From Flavimaribacter sp024343425 (GTDB lineage Bacteria > Pseudomonadota > Alphaproteobacteria > Rhizobiales > Rhizobiaceae), in NCBI GenBank assembly GCA_965227645.1, contig OZ245773.1:4154001-4218000 (forward strand): a stretch of 64,000 bases of DNA, read 5' to 3'. Shown piece by piece: positions 1 through 9,106 of the stretch (position 1 is the first letter of the stretch; every line of letters begins with the position of its first letter). The notes under the pieces were generated by a model. That model was not told the DNA's origin and ran no database searches. It was given only the letters and a program-made list of their open reading frames with translations. A program made the position numbers and the translations under genes.

Positions 1-817
1 CGTCAATTCCGGCGATCTTGACGTCAGTCATATTGCGTTCTTCCAGTACGCTCAGCGCACCGAGCGCCATGGAATCGTTCTGGGCGAAGACCGCCTTCAT
101 GTTGGGATAGGCCGTCACCATGCTGAGCATGACGGTGCGGGCCTTTTCGCGGACCCAGTCGCCACGCGGATTGCCGACGAGCTTGATACCCGGGAACTCC
201 GCTGCCGCCTTTTCCACACCGGCTGTGCGAGCGTCGTCCGTCGGCGTGGCAAGTCCCTTGATGTGGACGACTTCGCCTTCCCCTCCGATCGACTCGAACA
301 GAACCTTGGCAACCTGGTATCCGGCCTCGACAGAATTGGCCGTCATGTAGTTGATAAAGTGATCGCCGACATCCGGCGGCGTGAACCATGCCGGAATTTC
401 CCAGACGGACGTGTAATAGATGCCGTTTTCCTGGCAAAGCTTGGCGATCATCGGAACTTCACCCGCCGCGATCACCGTATTGATCAGCATGTTGACGCCC
501 TGGGTCGGCAAGCCTCGTACCTGAGAAATTTCCCGGGCCGTATCATTGTCGTGGTAAAGTTCCACCTGCTCTGTTCCGAGCGCTGGCGCAGTTGCCTGAA
601 AACCCTTGATAAATGCTGCCCAGTAGTCATTGGCCGGCGTAGCAACAAGCGTTGCCGCCTTCCCGGTTGCAGCCAGCGCAGTACCATCCAGACCGCCCAG
701 GGCCAGACCAGCCGGAACACTGATACCAGCCGCCGCCGCGAGTTGCATGAACACCCGACGCGAGATTGGATTGCGGATTTCGGATCCCGCCTTAAGGATA
801 GATTCTTCATCAGACAT
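1..817 (-). CDS. Sugar-type ABC transporter periplasmic binding protein, Tat-exported (partial)
   Basis: The gene runs off the left edge, so the C-terminus is missing; about 272 codons are present. The start is the ATG at 815-817, preceded by GGGAGG at good spacing. The N-terminus carries a twin-arginine export signal (SRRVFMQL followed by a hydrophobic alanine-rich stretch), unusual among sugar-binding proteins, so it is probably folded before export. The rest resembles the RbsB-like type 4 periplasmic binding fold, with the typical late motif VFAQNDSMALGAL. Three copies of the LacI-type operator lie upstream. It is a second binding protein for the island, after the one at 9107-10225, and may bind a related ligand. 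The ligand is unknown. Confidence 0.85.
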   Translation of the reverse strand, partial: MSDEESILKAGSEIRNPISRRVFMQLAAAAGISVPAGLALGGLDGTALAATGKAATLVATPANDYWAAFIKGFQATAPALGTEQVELYHDNDTAREISQVRGLPTQGVNMLINTVIAAGEVPMIAKLCQENGIYYTSVWEIPAWFTPPDVGDHFINYMTANSVEAGYQVAKVLFESIGGEGEVVHIKGLATPTDDARTAGVEKAAAEFPGIKLVGNPRGDWVREKARTVMLSMVTAYPNMKAVFAQNDSMALGALSVLEERNMTDVKIAGID

Positions 818-836
818 TACGATTCCTCCCGTTGAT

Positions 837-970
837 GCAATCGATTGCTTTTTCGATCAAAAGTATGAGCCCTGCCAATTTTCAGGGCAGCGATAGTCAA
901 CTGTTCAGTCGATTGTCTCCTCCGACTTCAGATATCTTGCAATGAAAGAAAGCAGCTTGTCAATCGATTG
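837..970 (-). promoter_or_regulatory. Promoter region with three LacI-type operator copies
   Basis: A perfect 12-base palindrome GCAATCGATTGC lies at 837-848, a one-mismatch copy CAGTCGATTG at 906-915, and CAATCGATTG at 961-970. The last overlaps a TTGACA -35 box on the minus strand (958-963). The 16 bases at 957-972 (TTGTCAATCGATTGCA) are identical to those at 10280-10295 beside the regulator gene. The outer sites are about 120 bases apart, which would allow looping. The -10 box is not clear; CAAGAT at 18 bases is the best candidate. Confidence 0.7.
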
Positions 971-1001
971 CATAGCCGCTTTCGGCAAGATTCTAGCGTG
1001 T

Positions 1002-1919
1002 TCACGGTTTCAAAGTCTCGACGAACCAGGCCGTCGCCATCTCGGCCGCCTTTTCCACTTTCGACTTGTCCGAATAAAGCGTCATGTGGCTGGTATGCGG
1101 CAGCACTTCGAGCTTCTTCTTGTTCGTCGGAATCCGGTTGAACGCATTGATCTCGAGATCCCACAGCGTGAGGTCGTCGCCTTCCGCAACGATCATCAAT
1201 GTCGGCGTGTCATAGATGCGCTTGACGAACGGACCGACGTCGTAATTCAGGAGCAGGTCGACCGACTCCACCGTGCTCTTGTTCTGATACAGCGGAGCTT
1301 CCGTTTCCTTGATCTTCATGAAGGTGCGGACCGTCTCGGGGAACGGCCAGGACGAGATCTCCTTCGAGGAATCTTCCGTCGCATGCGGCAGATAAAGCCT
1401 TTCGCCGGGCTTCTCGTAACGCAGGGCCCGGTCCTTCAGGATGAGATCCCAAAGCGCCCGGTATTCCATCGTGCCGTGGGCGCGACGCATGTTCTCAAAG
1501 CCGTCGATGACCGGGATCTGGCTGACGATCGCCTTGATGCGGGGATCGGTTGCGGCAAGGATCAGCGCATGGCCGCCTGAATAGGAGATGCCCCACACGC
1601 CGAGCCGGTCCGGATCGACATTCTCGTGGCGCTCCAGGAAACTCAGGGCGTTCTGGTAATCGCGGATCTGCGCCCAGGGGTCGAGGTGCTGGCGGTTGTC
1701 GCCGTCCGATACGCCGAGATTGCGATAATCGAAGATCATGGCGTTGACGCCGGCCTCGGCGAAAGCCTGGGCATAGACCGGCATGACGATTTCGCGGACA
1801 TAGCACCAGCCGCCGGCGAGCACCACGGTCGGACGTTTCTCCGTGGGGTGCCCCCGATAGAACCAGGCCCGGCAGGTCGTGCCCTCCGACTGGAATTCGA
1901 CATCCAATCTTTCGACCAT
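1002..1919 (-). CDS. Alpha/beta hydrolase, S15/YcjY-like
   Basis: A 305-residue cytoplasmic alpha/beta hydrolase. The nucleophile motif is GISYSG (serine near residue 112), which matches the G-x-S-Y-x-G form of the S15 peptidase/esterase group. A late acid (EGDDL) and histidine (HTSHM) complete a plausible triad. The ATG at 1917-1919 follows AAGGAGAG. It is the last gene of the leftward operon, 44 bases after the fused E1 gene, and is followed by the promoter region of the second binding protein. In this setting it could cleave an ester, lactone or C-C bond of an intermediate, but the substrate is not visible from the sequence. Confidence 0.8.
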   Translation of the reverse strand: MVERLDVEFQSEGTTCRAWFYRGHPTEKRPTVVLAGGWCYVREIVMPVYAQAFAEAGVNAMIFDYRNLGVSDGDNRQHLDPWAQIRDYQNALSFLERHENVDPDRLGVWGISYSGGHALILAATDPRIKAIVSQIPVIDGFENMRRAHGTMEYRALWDLILKDRALRYEKPGERLYLPHATEDSSKEISSWPFPETVRTFMKIKETEAPLYQNKSTVESVDLLLNYDVGPFVKRIYDTPTLMIVAEGDDLTLWDLEINAFNRIPTNKKKLEVLPHTSHMTLYSDKSKVEKAAEMATAWFVETLKP

Positions 1920-1963
1920 TTCACTCTCCTTCTTGTCTCATCGTGAATTGTCTTTTTGAATTG

Positions 1964-3985
1964 CTAATCCCGGTAACAGACGTTGCGCGCAGCTTCGGCG
2001 ATCCCGTCCGCATTCGGGATCAGCGCGCGCTCAAGCTTCGCGTTGTAGGGCATCGGCACTTCCTCCATACCGATCCGCGCAACGGGCGCGTCCAGATAGT
2101 CGAAAGCCTGTTCCATGATCTGCGCGGCAATCTCCGCGCCACATCCATAGGATCGCCAGGCTTCGTGAACGACCACACAACGATTCGTCTTGCGGACCGA
2201 TCCGATGATTGTATCCATGTCCAGGGGACGCAGCGTACGCGGATCGATGACTTCCGCCTCGATACCTTCGCGCTCCAGCGTCCGCGCCGCGGAAAGGGCG
2301 GCATCGACCATCGCCATAGTGGCAACGATCGTCACATCCGCGCCGGGTCGCTTGATGTCCGCCTTGCCGACGGGCAGGGTGTAATAGGCTTCGGGAACCT
2401 CACCGTTGCTGCGTTGATAGAGAAGCTTGTGTTCGATGAAGACGACCGGATTGTCGTCCGCGATCGCGGCTGCGAGAAGACCCTTGGCGTCAAATGGGTT
2501 CGAGGGTGCTATCACCGTCAAACCCGGTATGAAGGCAAACCAGCTTTCAAGGGATTGAGAGTGCTGGGCGGCCAGCCGGAGACCCCCGCCTTGTGGACCT
2601 CTGACCACCAGCGGAACGCTGGTCTCGCCGCCGAGCATGAACCGTAGCTTGGCTGCCTGGTTGACGATCGCATCCATCATGTGGGTGATAAAGTCGAAGA
2701 ACTGCACCTCGACGACCGGGCGCAATCCCGTCAGTGCCGCTCCGACTGCGGCATTGATCATGGCATTTTCCGATATCGGCGTGTCGCGAACCCGTTCGGC
2801 GCCGAACGCTTCGTAAAGCCCTGCGGTGCACTGGAACAGCCCGCCGATCCTGCCTATATCCTCGCCGAGCAGGATGACACTGTCGTCCCGTTGCATCGAC
2901 TGGTGAAGGCCTTCCCGGATCGCCTCGACGTAACCGATCGTCCGGCCTGACGCAGCCGGAGCAGAAACGACGGTTCGAGCAGGCTTCTGCACTGCATGAG
3001 GCAATATGTCTATTGTAGGTTCGGCAGCTTCCATGGCGCGTTCGACAGCCGTGTCGAGTTCGCTGTCGGCGCGGTTTCTGAATTCATCCAGTGCCGCATT
3101 TCCGACCTGCCTTTCTGAAAGCAGCCTTTCCGCATGAAGGATCGGATCGCGGTCGCGACGCCAGCTTTCCTCCTCCTCCGCCGAGCGGTAGGATGGAAGA
3201 TTGCTGCGCATGGAATGCTCGCCCCAACGATAGGTCATGCATTCAATCAGGCTGGGTCCGTCTCCCGCCCGCGCACGTTCGACGGCGGCTCCGACCGAAG
3301 CCATCACGGCTGCGATGTCGTTGCCGTCGATTGTTTCGCCGGGAATTCCGTAGGCCTCTGCGCGGGCGGAAATCTGCGGGACGGCCGAAGCCTTCTCAAC
3401 GCCGAGCGACAGCCCGTACTGATTGTTCTCGCACAGGAAGATGACGGGAAGCTTCCAAAGAGCGGCCAGATTGATCGACTCGTGAAAGATGCCCTCGTTG
3501 GCAGCGCCGTCGCCAAAGAATGAGACGCAAACCTGATCGGTGCCACGGATCCGTGCGGACAGTCCGGCGCCGGTTCCGATACCGATGCCGGCTCCGACGA
3601 TGCCGTTGGCGCCGAGTACGCCGCGTTCCAGCGCCGCGATATGCATCGAACCACCGAGCCCGTGACCGTATCCGGTTACGCGCCCGAGCAGTTCGGCCAT
3701 CATCCGTTCCGTATCGGCACCTTTGGCGATGCAGTGGCCATGGCCGCGATGGTGCGACACGATATAGTCGTCGGGACCGAGCACCGAACAGGCGCCCACG
3801 GCGATCGCCTCCTGACCGACGCAGGAATGCGCGGTCCCCTTGATCGTACCGGAATCGAACAGCGCTTCGGCACGCTGTTCAAATCCCCGTATGCGCAGCA
3901 TATCGACATAGCAGCGTTCGAGTACATCGGTACCCGGAGGAGATTCCGGTGTCTTGCCGCTATCCCGATATGCAGTGACGGTCAT
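1964..3985 (-). CDS. Fused thiamine-diphosphate dehydrogenase E1 (alpha + beta in one chain)
   Basis: A 673-residue protein. Residues about 1-330 match the E1 alpha subunit of acetoin/pyruvate-type 2-oxoacid dehydrogenases (KGTAHSCVGQEA, then the thiamine-diphosphate motif starting GDGAANEG and ending ENNQYG). Residues about 345-673 match the E1 beta subunit (LLGEDIGRIGGLF, ISENAMINAAVG). In most bacteria these are two genes. The ATG at 3983-3985 overlaps the stop of the preceding dehydrogenase gene (ATGA), so I prefer it to the TTG at 3997. No E2 or lipoyl gene lies in this operon. The partner may be the discrete E2 and lipoyl proteins at 15.9-16.9 kb or one encoded elsewhere. It should decarboxylate a 2-oxoacid or cleave an acetoin-like ketol. 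Confidence 0.88.
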   Translation of the reverse strand: MTVTAYRDSGKTPESPPGTDVLERCYVDMLRIRGFEQRAEALFDSGTIKGTAHSCVGQEAIAVGACSVLGPDDYIVSHHRGHGHCIAKGADTERMMAELLGRVTGYGHGLGGSMHIAALERGVLGANGIVGAGIGIGTGAGLSARIRGTDQVCVSFFGDGAANEGIFHESINLAALWKLPVIFLCENNQYGLSLGVEKASAVPQISARAEAYGIPGETIDGNDIAAVMASVGAAVERARAGDGPSLIECMTYRWGEHSMRSNLPSYRSAEEEESWRRDRDPILHAERLLSERQVGNAALDEFRNRADSELDTAVERAMEAAEPTIDILPHAVQKPARTVVSAPAASGRTIGYVEAIREGLHQSMQRDDSVILLGEDIGRIGGLFQCTAGLYEAFGAERVRDTPISENAMINAAVGAALTGLRPVVEVQFFDFITHMMDAIVNQAAKLRFMLGGETSVPLVVRGPQGGGLRLAAQHSQSLESWFAFIPGLTVIAPSNPFDAKGLLAAAIADDNPVVFIEHKLLYQRSNGEVPEAYYTLPVGKADIKRPGADVTIVATMAMVDAALSAARTLEREGIEAEVIDPRTLRPLDMDTIIGSVRKTNRCVVVHEAWRSYGCGAEIAAQIMEQAFDYLDAPVARIGMEEVPMPYNAKLERALIPNADGIAEAARNVCYRD

Positions 3986-4755
3986 GAGAACAGGCAACCA
4001 CCATTCACATCAATGGTCGCACCAGTGATGTAGTTGCTGTCCGGTCCGGCAAGGAAGTTGATCGCGTCCGCAATCTCCGAGGGATAGGCGGCACGTTCCA
4101 GCGGAATCTTGTCCCACTCGATCTTCTTCATTTCCTCGAAGGTGATGCCGCGCTTCTCCGCTTCCTCAGTCAGCGCATCCAGATGCATGCTCGTCGCGAC
4201 ATTGCCGGGGGCCACCGTGTTGACGCGAATCTTGTCCTTCGACAATTCGTCCGCGGCGGTATGGGTCAGCGAGATCAGACCGGCCTTGGACGCGCAATAA
4301 GCGCCGAAGAAGCCGTGCCCGCTCTTGCCATACCAGCTAGAGACGGTGACGATCGCCGCACCGTCAGCAGCCTTGAGCGCCGGGATAAAATGCTTCATCA
4401 GAAGCATGTTGGCCCGCAGATTGATATTGAAGACGCGGTCCCATTCCTCGATGGCGAGCGTTTCGATGGCGCCCACTTCCTGAAGAACTCCCGCCACCAG
4501 GGCAAGCAGCTTCAATGGCGCGCCAATCTCGGCCACGGCGTCGTCAATAGCTCCGTAGGTGGAAGGATCGGTGATGTCGGCGGCGACGCCCAGAACCTTT
4601 TGGTCTCCGGATGTCTGTGTCGATGCGGCGACGTCCCTGATCGACTCGTCGCGGTCGACCAGGACCAGCGACCAGCCTTCCTTGAGGAGACGTTCCGTGG
4701 TGGCCTTGCCGATGCCTCCGGCTGCGCCGGTCAGCACTCCCGTACGCGCACTCAT
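3982..4755 (-). CDS. Short-chain dehydrogenase/reductase
   Basis: A 257-residue classical SDR with the cofactor motif TGAAGGIG near the N-terminus, catalytic serine in TVSSW and active-site YCASK. Its start overlaps the stop of the upstream SDR by four bases, and its stop overlaps the E1 start the same way, so the three genes are probably translationally coupled. In this operon it would oxidise or reduce a hydroxyl or keto group of the imported compound before E1 acts. The substrate cannot be assigned. Confidence 0.88.
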   Translation of the reverse strand: MSARTGVLTGAAGGIGKATTERLLKEGWSLVLVDRDESIRDVAASTQTSGDQKVLGVAADITDPSTYGAIDDAVAEIGAPLKLLALVAGVLQEVGAIETLAIEEWDRVFNINLRANMLLMKHFIPALKAADGAAIVTVSSWYGKSGHGFFGAYCASKAGLISLTHTAADELSKDKIRVNTVAPGNVATSMHLDALTEEAEKRGITFEEMKKIEWDKIPLERAAYPSEIADAINFLAGPDSNYITGATIDVNGGCLFS

Positions 4756-5537
4756 TGCAGGATCATCCCGCCGTCGATCAGAACCACCTGACCGGTCATG
4801 TAGTCGCTCTGCGGCGACCAGAGGAACTGGACGGTTCCCACGACATCAGCAGGTTTGGCAACGCGACCGAGCAGAATCTGGCCGGCGAGCGCGCCCATGG
4901 CCTCACCGGGTGCGGAACTTGCTCCCATCGCCAGCAGGTCGGCGTCGAGTTTTTCCCAAAGCGGCGTGTCGACGACGCCGGGACCGAATGCATTGACGGT
5001 GATGCCCTTGTCTGCCAGAGCCCGGGCGCCTGCCTGGGTCAGGCTGATCACCGCCGCCTTGCTTGCAGAATAGGGAGCGAAATCCGGGAATCCGGACCGG
5101 CCGGCAATCGACGCGGTATTGATGATCTTGCCCTTGACACCATCCTCGATCATGGCTTTGGCAGCTTCCTGTATACCGATCAAAACGCCAAGCGAGTTCA
5201 CCTCGAGTATTGCCCGCCAGATATCCTCACTTGCCTCCAGGAAGGGTTCCGGCTTGTTAAAGCCGGCATTGTTGATCATCACGTTGATCGATCCGAACGT
5301 TTTGCGGCAAGCATCGACGGCGGCCTTCACCTCGGCCCGCTTGGTCACGTCAGTTCTGGTGAAGATGACCTTGTTTCCGAATTCCTTGGCAAGTTCATCG
5401 ACAGTCTTGCTACCCGCATCCGGATCGACATCCGCTATGACGACACCGAATCCGTCCTTCAAAAGACCCAGTGCCAGTTCGCGTCCGATGCCGCGTGCCG
5501 CGCCCGTGACGACGGCGCCTCCTTTTCCATTGCTCAT
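4752..5537 (-). CDS. Short-chain dehydrogenase/reductase
   Basis: A 261-residue classical SDR: TGAARGIG cofactor motif, INNAG, catalytic serine in NTASIAG, and YSASK. The ATG at 5535-5537 is preceded by GGAGGTAAAGAC, which decides this start over the longer open frame reaching back into the permease gene. It lies 16 bases after the second permease and overlaps the next SDR by four bases. It is likely the first oxidative step after uptake by the adjacent sugar-type transporter. The specificity is unknown. Confidence 0.88.
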   Translation of the reverse strand: MSNGKGGAVVTGAARGIGRELALGLLKDGFGVVIADVDPDAGSKTVDELAKEFGNKVIFTRTDVTKRAEVKAAVDACRKTFGSINVMINNAGFNKPEPFLEASEDIWRAILEVNSLGVLIGIQEAAKAMIEDGVKGKIINTASIAGRSGFPDFAPYSASKAAVISLTQAGARALADKGITVNAFGPGVVDTPLWEKLDADLLAMGASSAPGEAMGALAGQILLGRVAKPADVVGTVQFLWSPQSDYMTGQVVLIDGGMILQ

Positions 5538-5553
5538 GTCTTTACCTCCATTG

Positions 5554-6546
5554 TCATTGTTGGGTTTGGATCGACCCCGGATCGGCCTTGAACCCGGCCG
5601 CAGCCGCCTGTTTTCGCCGACCGAGGCCGTAGTCAAGCAGCAGCATGGCGAGCAGGATGCCGCCGACTGCTATGCTTTCGAATGAACCGGGTATGCCGCC
5701 GAGGGCGACGGCTGAAGAGATCAGCCTGATGATCAGCGCCCCGAGCAGAACGTTTATGACGGTGCCGCGACCACCTTCCAGCGGAATGCCGCCGACCACC
5801 GCAACGGTGATCCCGGCAAGCAGGAAGCTCTCGAAACCGAGACCGGAAGCCGAACCTGAACGCAAGGCGGCGAGAATGCCCGCAATCGCCCCCAAAATGG
5901 CGGACCCTGCGAAGGCCGCCATATAGACGCGGCGTGTGGAAATGCCCGAGCCGCGTGCCCGCTCGACATTGCCGCCCACGGCATACATGGAAAGGCCGAG
6001 CCTTGTCTGCCGCATCGCCAGTCCGACGATCGCGATGATGACGAGACAGATGGCACCGAGTAGCGTGAGGGGACCCCATTGCGCTACCAGTGCGTCGGAA
6101 ATCCAGAACATCTCGAACGGCAGGATGGCCGGACGGTCTGGCGTCATCATCAGCGCGAGACCACGCAGGCCGATCAGCATGCATACGGTCAGCACCAGCG
6201 AGTTCACCCCGGTCCTATCGATGATATATCCGACCGCGCAGCCATACACTCCGGCGACCGCAAGAGCGATGACGATGCCGAGCGCGATCGACACGCCTGC
6301 CAGGGACAATGCGATGATCGCCGCAACGGCAGCAACCGAAGCAACGGCCAGATCGAGTTGACCGATCACCATGGTAAGCATGATTCCTGTGCCGATGAGA
6401 CCAATGAGGCCCACATTCTCGATGATGGACCCGGCATTCGGCACCGAGACGAAGCCCGGAATGGTCGCGGAAAGTCCGAGGACGAGAAGTACGCCGATGG
6501 CGAGTCGGACCTGGAAGTTCGCGTCTTTGAGGAAATTGGCGTTCAT
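5554..6546 (-). CDS. ABC transporter permease, RbsC family (second)
   Basis: A 330-residue, very hydrophobic protein of the branched-chain/sugar (RbsC-like) permease family, with some eight to ten membrane segments and the family motifs GTGIMLTMVIGQLDLAV and VVGGIPLEGGRGT. It overlaps the first permease by four bases (ATGA at 6543-6546). Two permeases working as a heterodimer with one two-domain ATPase is a usual arrangement for this transporter class. It acts in the inner membrane. Confidence 0.9.
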   Translation of the reverse strand: MNANFLKDANFQVRLAIGVLLVLGLSATIPGFVSVPNAGSIIENVGLIGLIGTGIMLTMVIGQLDLAVASVAAVAAIIALSLAGVSIALGIVIALAVAGVYGCAVGYIIDRTGVNSLVLTVCMLIGLRGLALMMTPDRPAILPFEMFWISDALVAQWGPLTLLGAICLVIIAIVGLAMRQTRLGLSMYAVGGNVERARGSGISTRRVYMAAFAGSAILGAIAGILAALRSGSASGLGFESFLLAGITVAVVGGIPLEGGRGTVINVLLGALIIRLISSAVALGGIPGSFESIAVGGILLAMLLLDYGLGRRKQAAAAGFKADPGSIQTQQ

Positions 6547-7538
6547 CGGCTGCGATTCCTCAGTACAGTCATGAAGATGAGCACGGCCCCGGCCAGAAGG
6601 CCTTTCAGCAATTCGCGCGCTCCGGCGTCGACGCCGAGAAGAAGCATGACGTTGCTGAGCATGGTCAACACGATGGCGCCGTAACCGGCGCGCCAGAGCT
6701 GGCCCTCGCCGCCCTGGATGGCGATGCCGCCGACGAGAACGGCGGCAACCACATCGATGGTCAGGCCGCGGAACATGTCGCTCTTGGCCTGCGACACCTG
6801 CCCGACGACCAGGATACCAACGATGGCTGCGGCAAGGGCTGCCACAATGAAGGCGATCATGACGATCCGTTTCGTCGGGATACCGACGAGTTCCGCGGCT
6901 TCGGGATTGGCTCCGGTCAGCACGAGCTGCCTGCCGATCTTCGTTCGTGACAGGAGAAACGAGCCGATGGCAACGAGGATCAGGAATATGATCGCCTGAT
7001 TGGGGACGCCGAAAGTGGTTCCGCCGCCGAGCCAGGCGATGGGATTGGGGTTTAGCGTGATCGTGCGGTTATCGGCCAGCAGCACGACGGTGCCGAAGAG
7101 GGCCGATCCGAAGGCGAGTGTCGTGACGATCGGGTTGAGTCCGCGCGACACGAGATAGCCCTGAATGAGCCCCAGCAGGGCCGACACCAGCAAGGCAGCG
7201 AGCATGGCAAGGGCAACCGGGGTTCCGGCGGAATAGAGCGCCGCGAAGACATAGGCGGACGTCACCGCCTGCTGCTCTATCGAGAGGCTGACGAATTTGC
7301 CGCAAATGGTGATTGCCGCCACGCCGATGGCTGCGATACCCGTGATCGCCGAGGCCTGCACGATGGCGATGAGGTTGGGCGCCGTCCCGAAACCGTCGAT
7401 CGTCAAGGCCGCGAGCACGCCGAGCGCGATGATCGGGATGAAGGGAGTCAGATCCCTCAGCCACTTCCTTTCGGCCGATTTCTCATCAGCCCCACCCTGC
7501 CCGTAGGACGCCGGGCTATCTGCTTTCAAGTCCGCCAT
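6543..7538 (-). CDS. ABC transporter permease, RbsC family (first)
   Basis: A 331-residue inner-membrane permease of the RbsC type with a hydrophilic N-terminal tail of about 28 residues and multiple hydrophobic segments. The family signature VGGIAIQGGEGQ is present toward the C-terminus. The start at 7536-7538 lies inside the last 23 bases of the ATPase gene, and its stop overlaps the second permease, so the transporter genes are tightly coupled. Confidence 0.9.
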   Translation of the reverse strand: MADLKADSPASYGQGGADEKSAERKWLRDLTPFIPIIALGVLAALTIDGFGTAPNLIAIVQASAITGIAAIGVAAITICGKFVSLSIEQQAVTSAYVFAALYSAGTPVALAMLAALLVSALLGLIQGYLVSRGLNPIVTTLAFGSALFGTVVLLADNRTITLNPNPIAWLGGGTTFGVPNQAIIFLILVAIGSFLLSRTKIGRQLVLTGANPEAAELVGIPTKRIVMIAFIVAALAAAIVGILVVGQVSQAKSDMFRGLTIDVVAAVLVGGIAIQGGEGQLWRAGYGAIVLTMLSNVMLLLGVDAGARELLKGLLAGAVLIFMTVLRNRSR

Positions 7539-8994
7539 GAGTTATCCAGGTTGCAAGTGTGTCGCGGGAAAGCTCTCCCGTGGGCGCTTCGTGCACCATC
7601 CGGTTTCCGTGAAAGATCAGTACGCGCTCGCCGAAGCCGAGCACTTCGTCGAGGTCGGAACTGGCGAAGAGTACCGCCATCCCCTCTTCCGCCAGACTGC
7701 GAAGCAATGCGTAGATTTCCGCCCGCGCGCCGATATCGACGCCGCGTGTCGGCTCCTCCAGGAGCAGGACCTTTGGGTCGTTGGAGAGCCATTTTCCGAT
7801 GGATACCTTCTGCGCGTTGCCGCCAGACAGGGCGCTCACCTGTCTGTCGCGATAGGCTGGCAGAATGGTCATTCGCTCGGCAATGCCGTCGACGGATTTC
7901 CGCATCCGCTGGGGACTGACGAAACCCCAGATACCGGTAGCCGCCAGGGCCGGCGCGCTGAGACTCTCCCAGACCGGGCGATTGTTGAAGAAGCCGTCAT
8001 GCTGGCGATCTTCGGAGCAATAGGCGACACCGTCGATGACCGGGCGCGCCTTGCCGTTCGCGCTTCCGAAATACACCTTGCCCGACCGCGTCTCGGCGAT
8101 TCCCGAGATCGCCCTCAAGGGTTCGACAAGACCGCTTCCGAGCTGCCCGCACGTTGCGACCACTTCACCGGGACACACGGAGATGGAGAGGGGCTGGACC
8201 AGATCGTCCGTGGTCACGCCCTCCAGCCGGATAATCGGTTCCGGCCGCTGTCCGGAATACTCGACGCGCGGCGGGTAAAGTTCTTCCAGTTCCCGGCCTA
8301 TCATCGCATGGACAACGCGTTTGATGCTGGCGTCCTGTGTCTCGAACCGGTCGGCCAGTTGCCCGTTTCGCAGCACCACCACATCGTCGCAGATCTCTTC
8401 CAGTTCGTTCAGGCGATGGGTGATGTAGAGAATGATCTTGTTCTCCGATGCGAGCCGGCGCACGGCCTCGTGCACCAGTTCAATATCGTGGTCGGCAAGC
8501 GCGGCCGTCGGTTCGTCAAGGACCAGAACCTCGGCATCCTGAGCCAGCATCCGGGCGATTTCCACGAGCTGCCGCTCACCGATGGTAAGATCCGAGACGG
8601 GCGCATTTGCAGGAACCCGGCCGAGGCCCAGCCGTTCGAGATAGGGCTTGCACCAGTCGGCAGCACGCCGGCGGTTGAGCAGCCGCGACGAATGCGCGAG
8701 CAGGAAATTCTCCGCGACCGTCAGATTGGAAAGAACGCTGATTTCCTGCTGGACGACGGCGATGCCCGACCTGAGAGCCCGCTCCGGTGACGATAGATCG
8801 ACCGGCGATCCGTCAAGGTTCACTTCGCCAGACGAGGGCGAAATCAATCCGGAAAGAACCTTGACGAGGGTCGACTTGCCGGCGCCGTTCTCTCCGAGAA
8901 GCGCAGTGACCCTACCCCTCTCGGCGGAGAAACTGACGCCGGAGAGCGCCTGTACCGGTCCGTAAGCCTTTGAAAGATTTTCGATCTCAAGCAT
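7516..8994 (-). CDS. Sugar-type ABC transporter ATPase with two nucleotide-binding domains
   Basis: A 492-residue RbsA/XylG-like protein with tandem ATPase domains. The first has Walker A GENGAGKST (about residues 34-42), a degenerate signature LTIGERQ and Walker B VLVLDEPTAAL. The second keeps a good signature (LSGGNAQK) and VLLLEEPTRGVD but lacks a clear Walker A lysine, as is usual for this family. I use the ATG at 8992-8994 because the protein then matches the family length. No strong ribosome-binding site precedes it. It energises the two permeases that follow. Confidence 0.9.
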   Translation of the reverse strand: MLEIENLSKAYGPVQALSGVSFSAERGRVTALLGENGAGKSTLVKVLSGLISPSSGEVNLDGSPVDLSSPERALRSGIAVVQQEISVLSNLTVAENFLLAHSSRLLNRRRAADWCKPYLERLGLGRVPANAPVSDLTIGERQLVEIARMLAQDAEVLVLDEPTAALADHDIELVHEAVRRLASENKIILYITHRLNELEEICDDVVVLRNGQLADRFETQDASIKRVVHAMIGRELEELYPPRVEYSGQRPEPIIRLEGVTTDDLVQPLSISVCPGEVVATCGQLGSGLVEPLRAISGIAETRSGKVYFGSANGKARPVIDGVAYCSEDRQHDGFFNNRPVWESLSAPALAATGIWGFVSPQRMRKSVDGIAERMTILPAYRDRQVSALSGGNAQKVSIGKWLSNDPKVLLLEEPTRGVDIGARAEIYALLRSLAEEGMAVLFASSDLDEVLGFGERVLIFHGNRMVHEAPTGELSRDTLATWITHGGLESR

Positions 8995-9106
8995 GAGTAG
9001 TCGCACCAGACCAGTATCACTACAATTGGATGTCCGAGTACGGCGGCACTCCGCGCGACAAGGAAAGGTTTGGAGGGCCGCCCGAAGACGGCGCTCCATT
9101 CACGCG

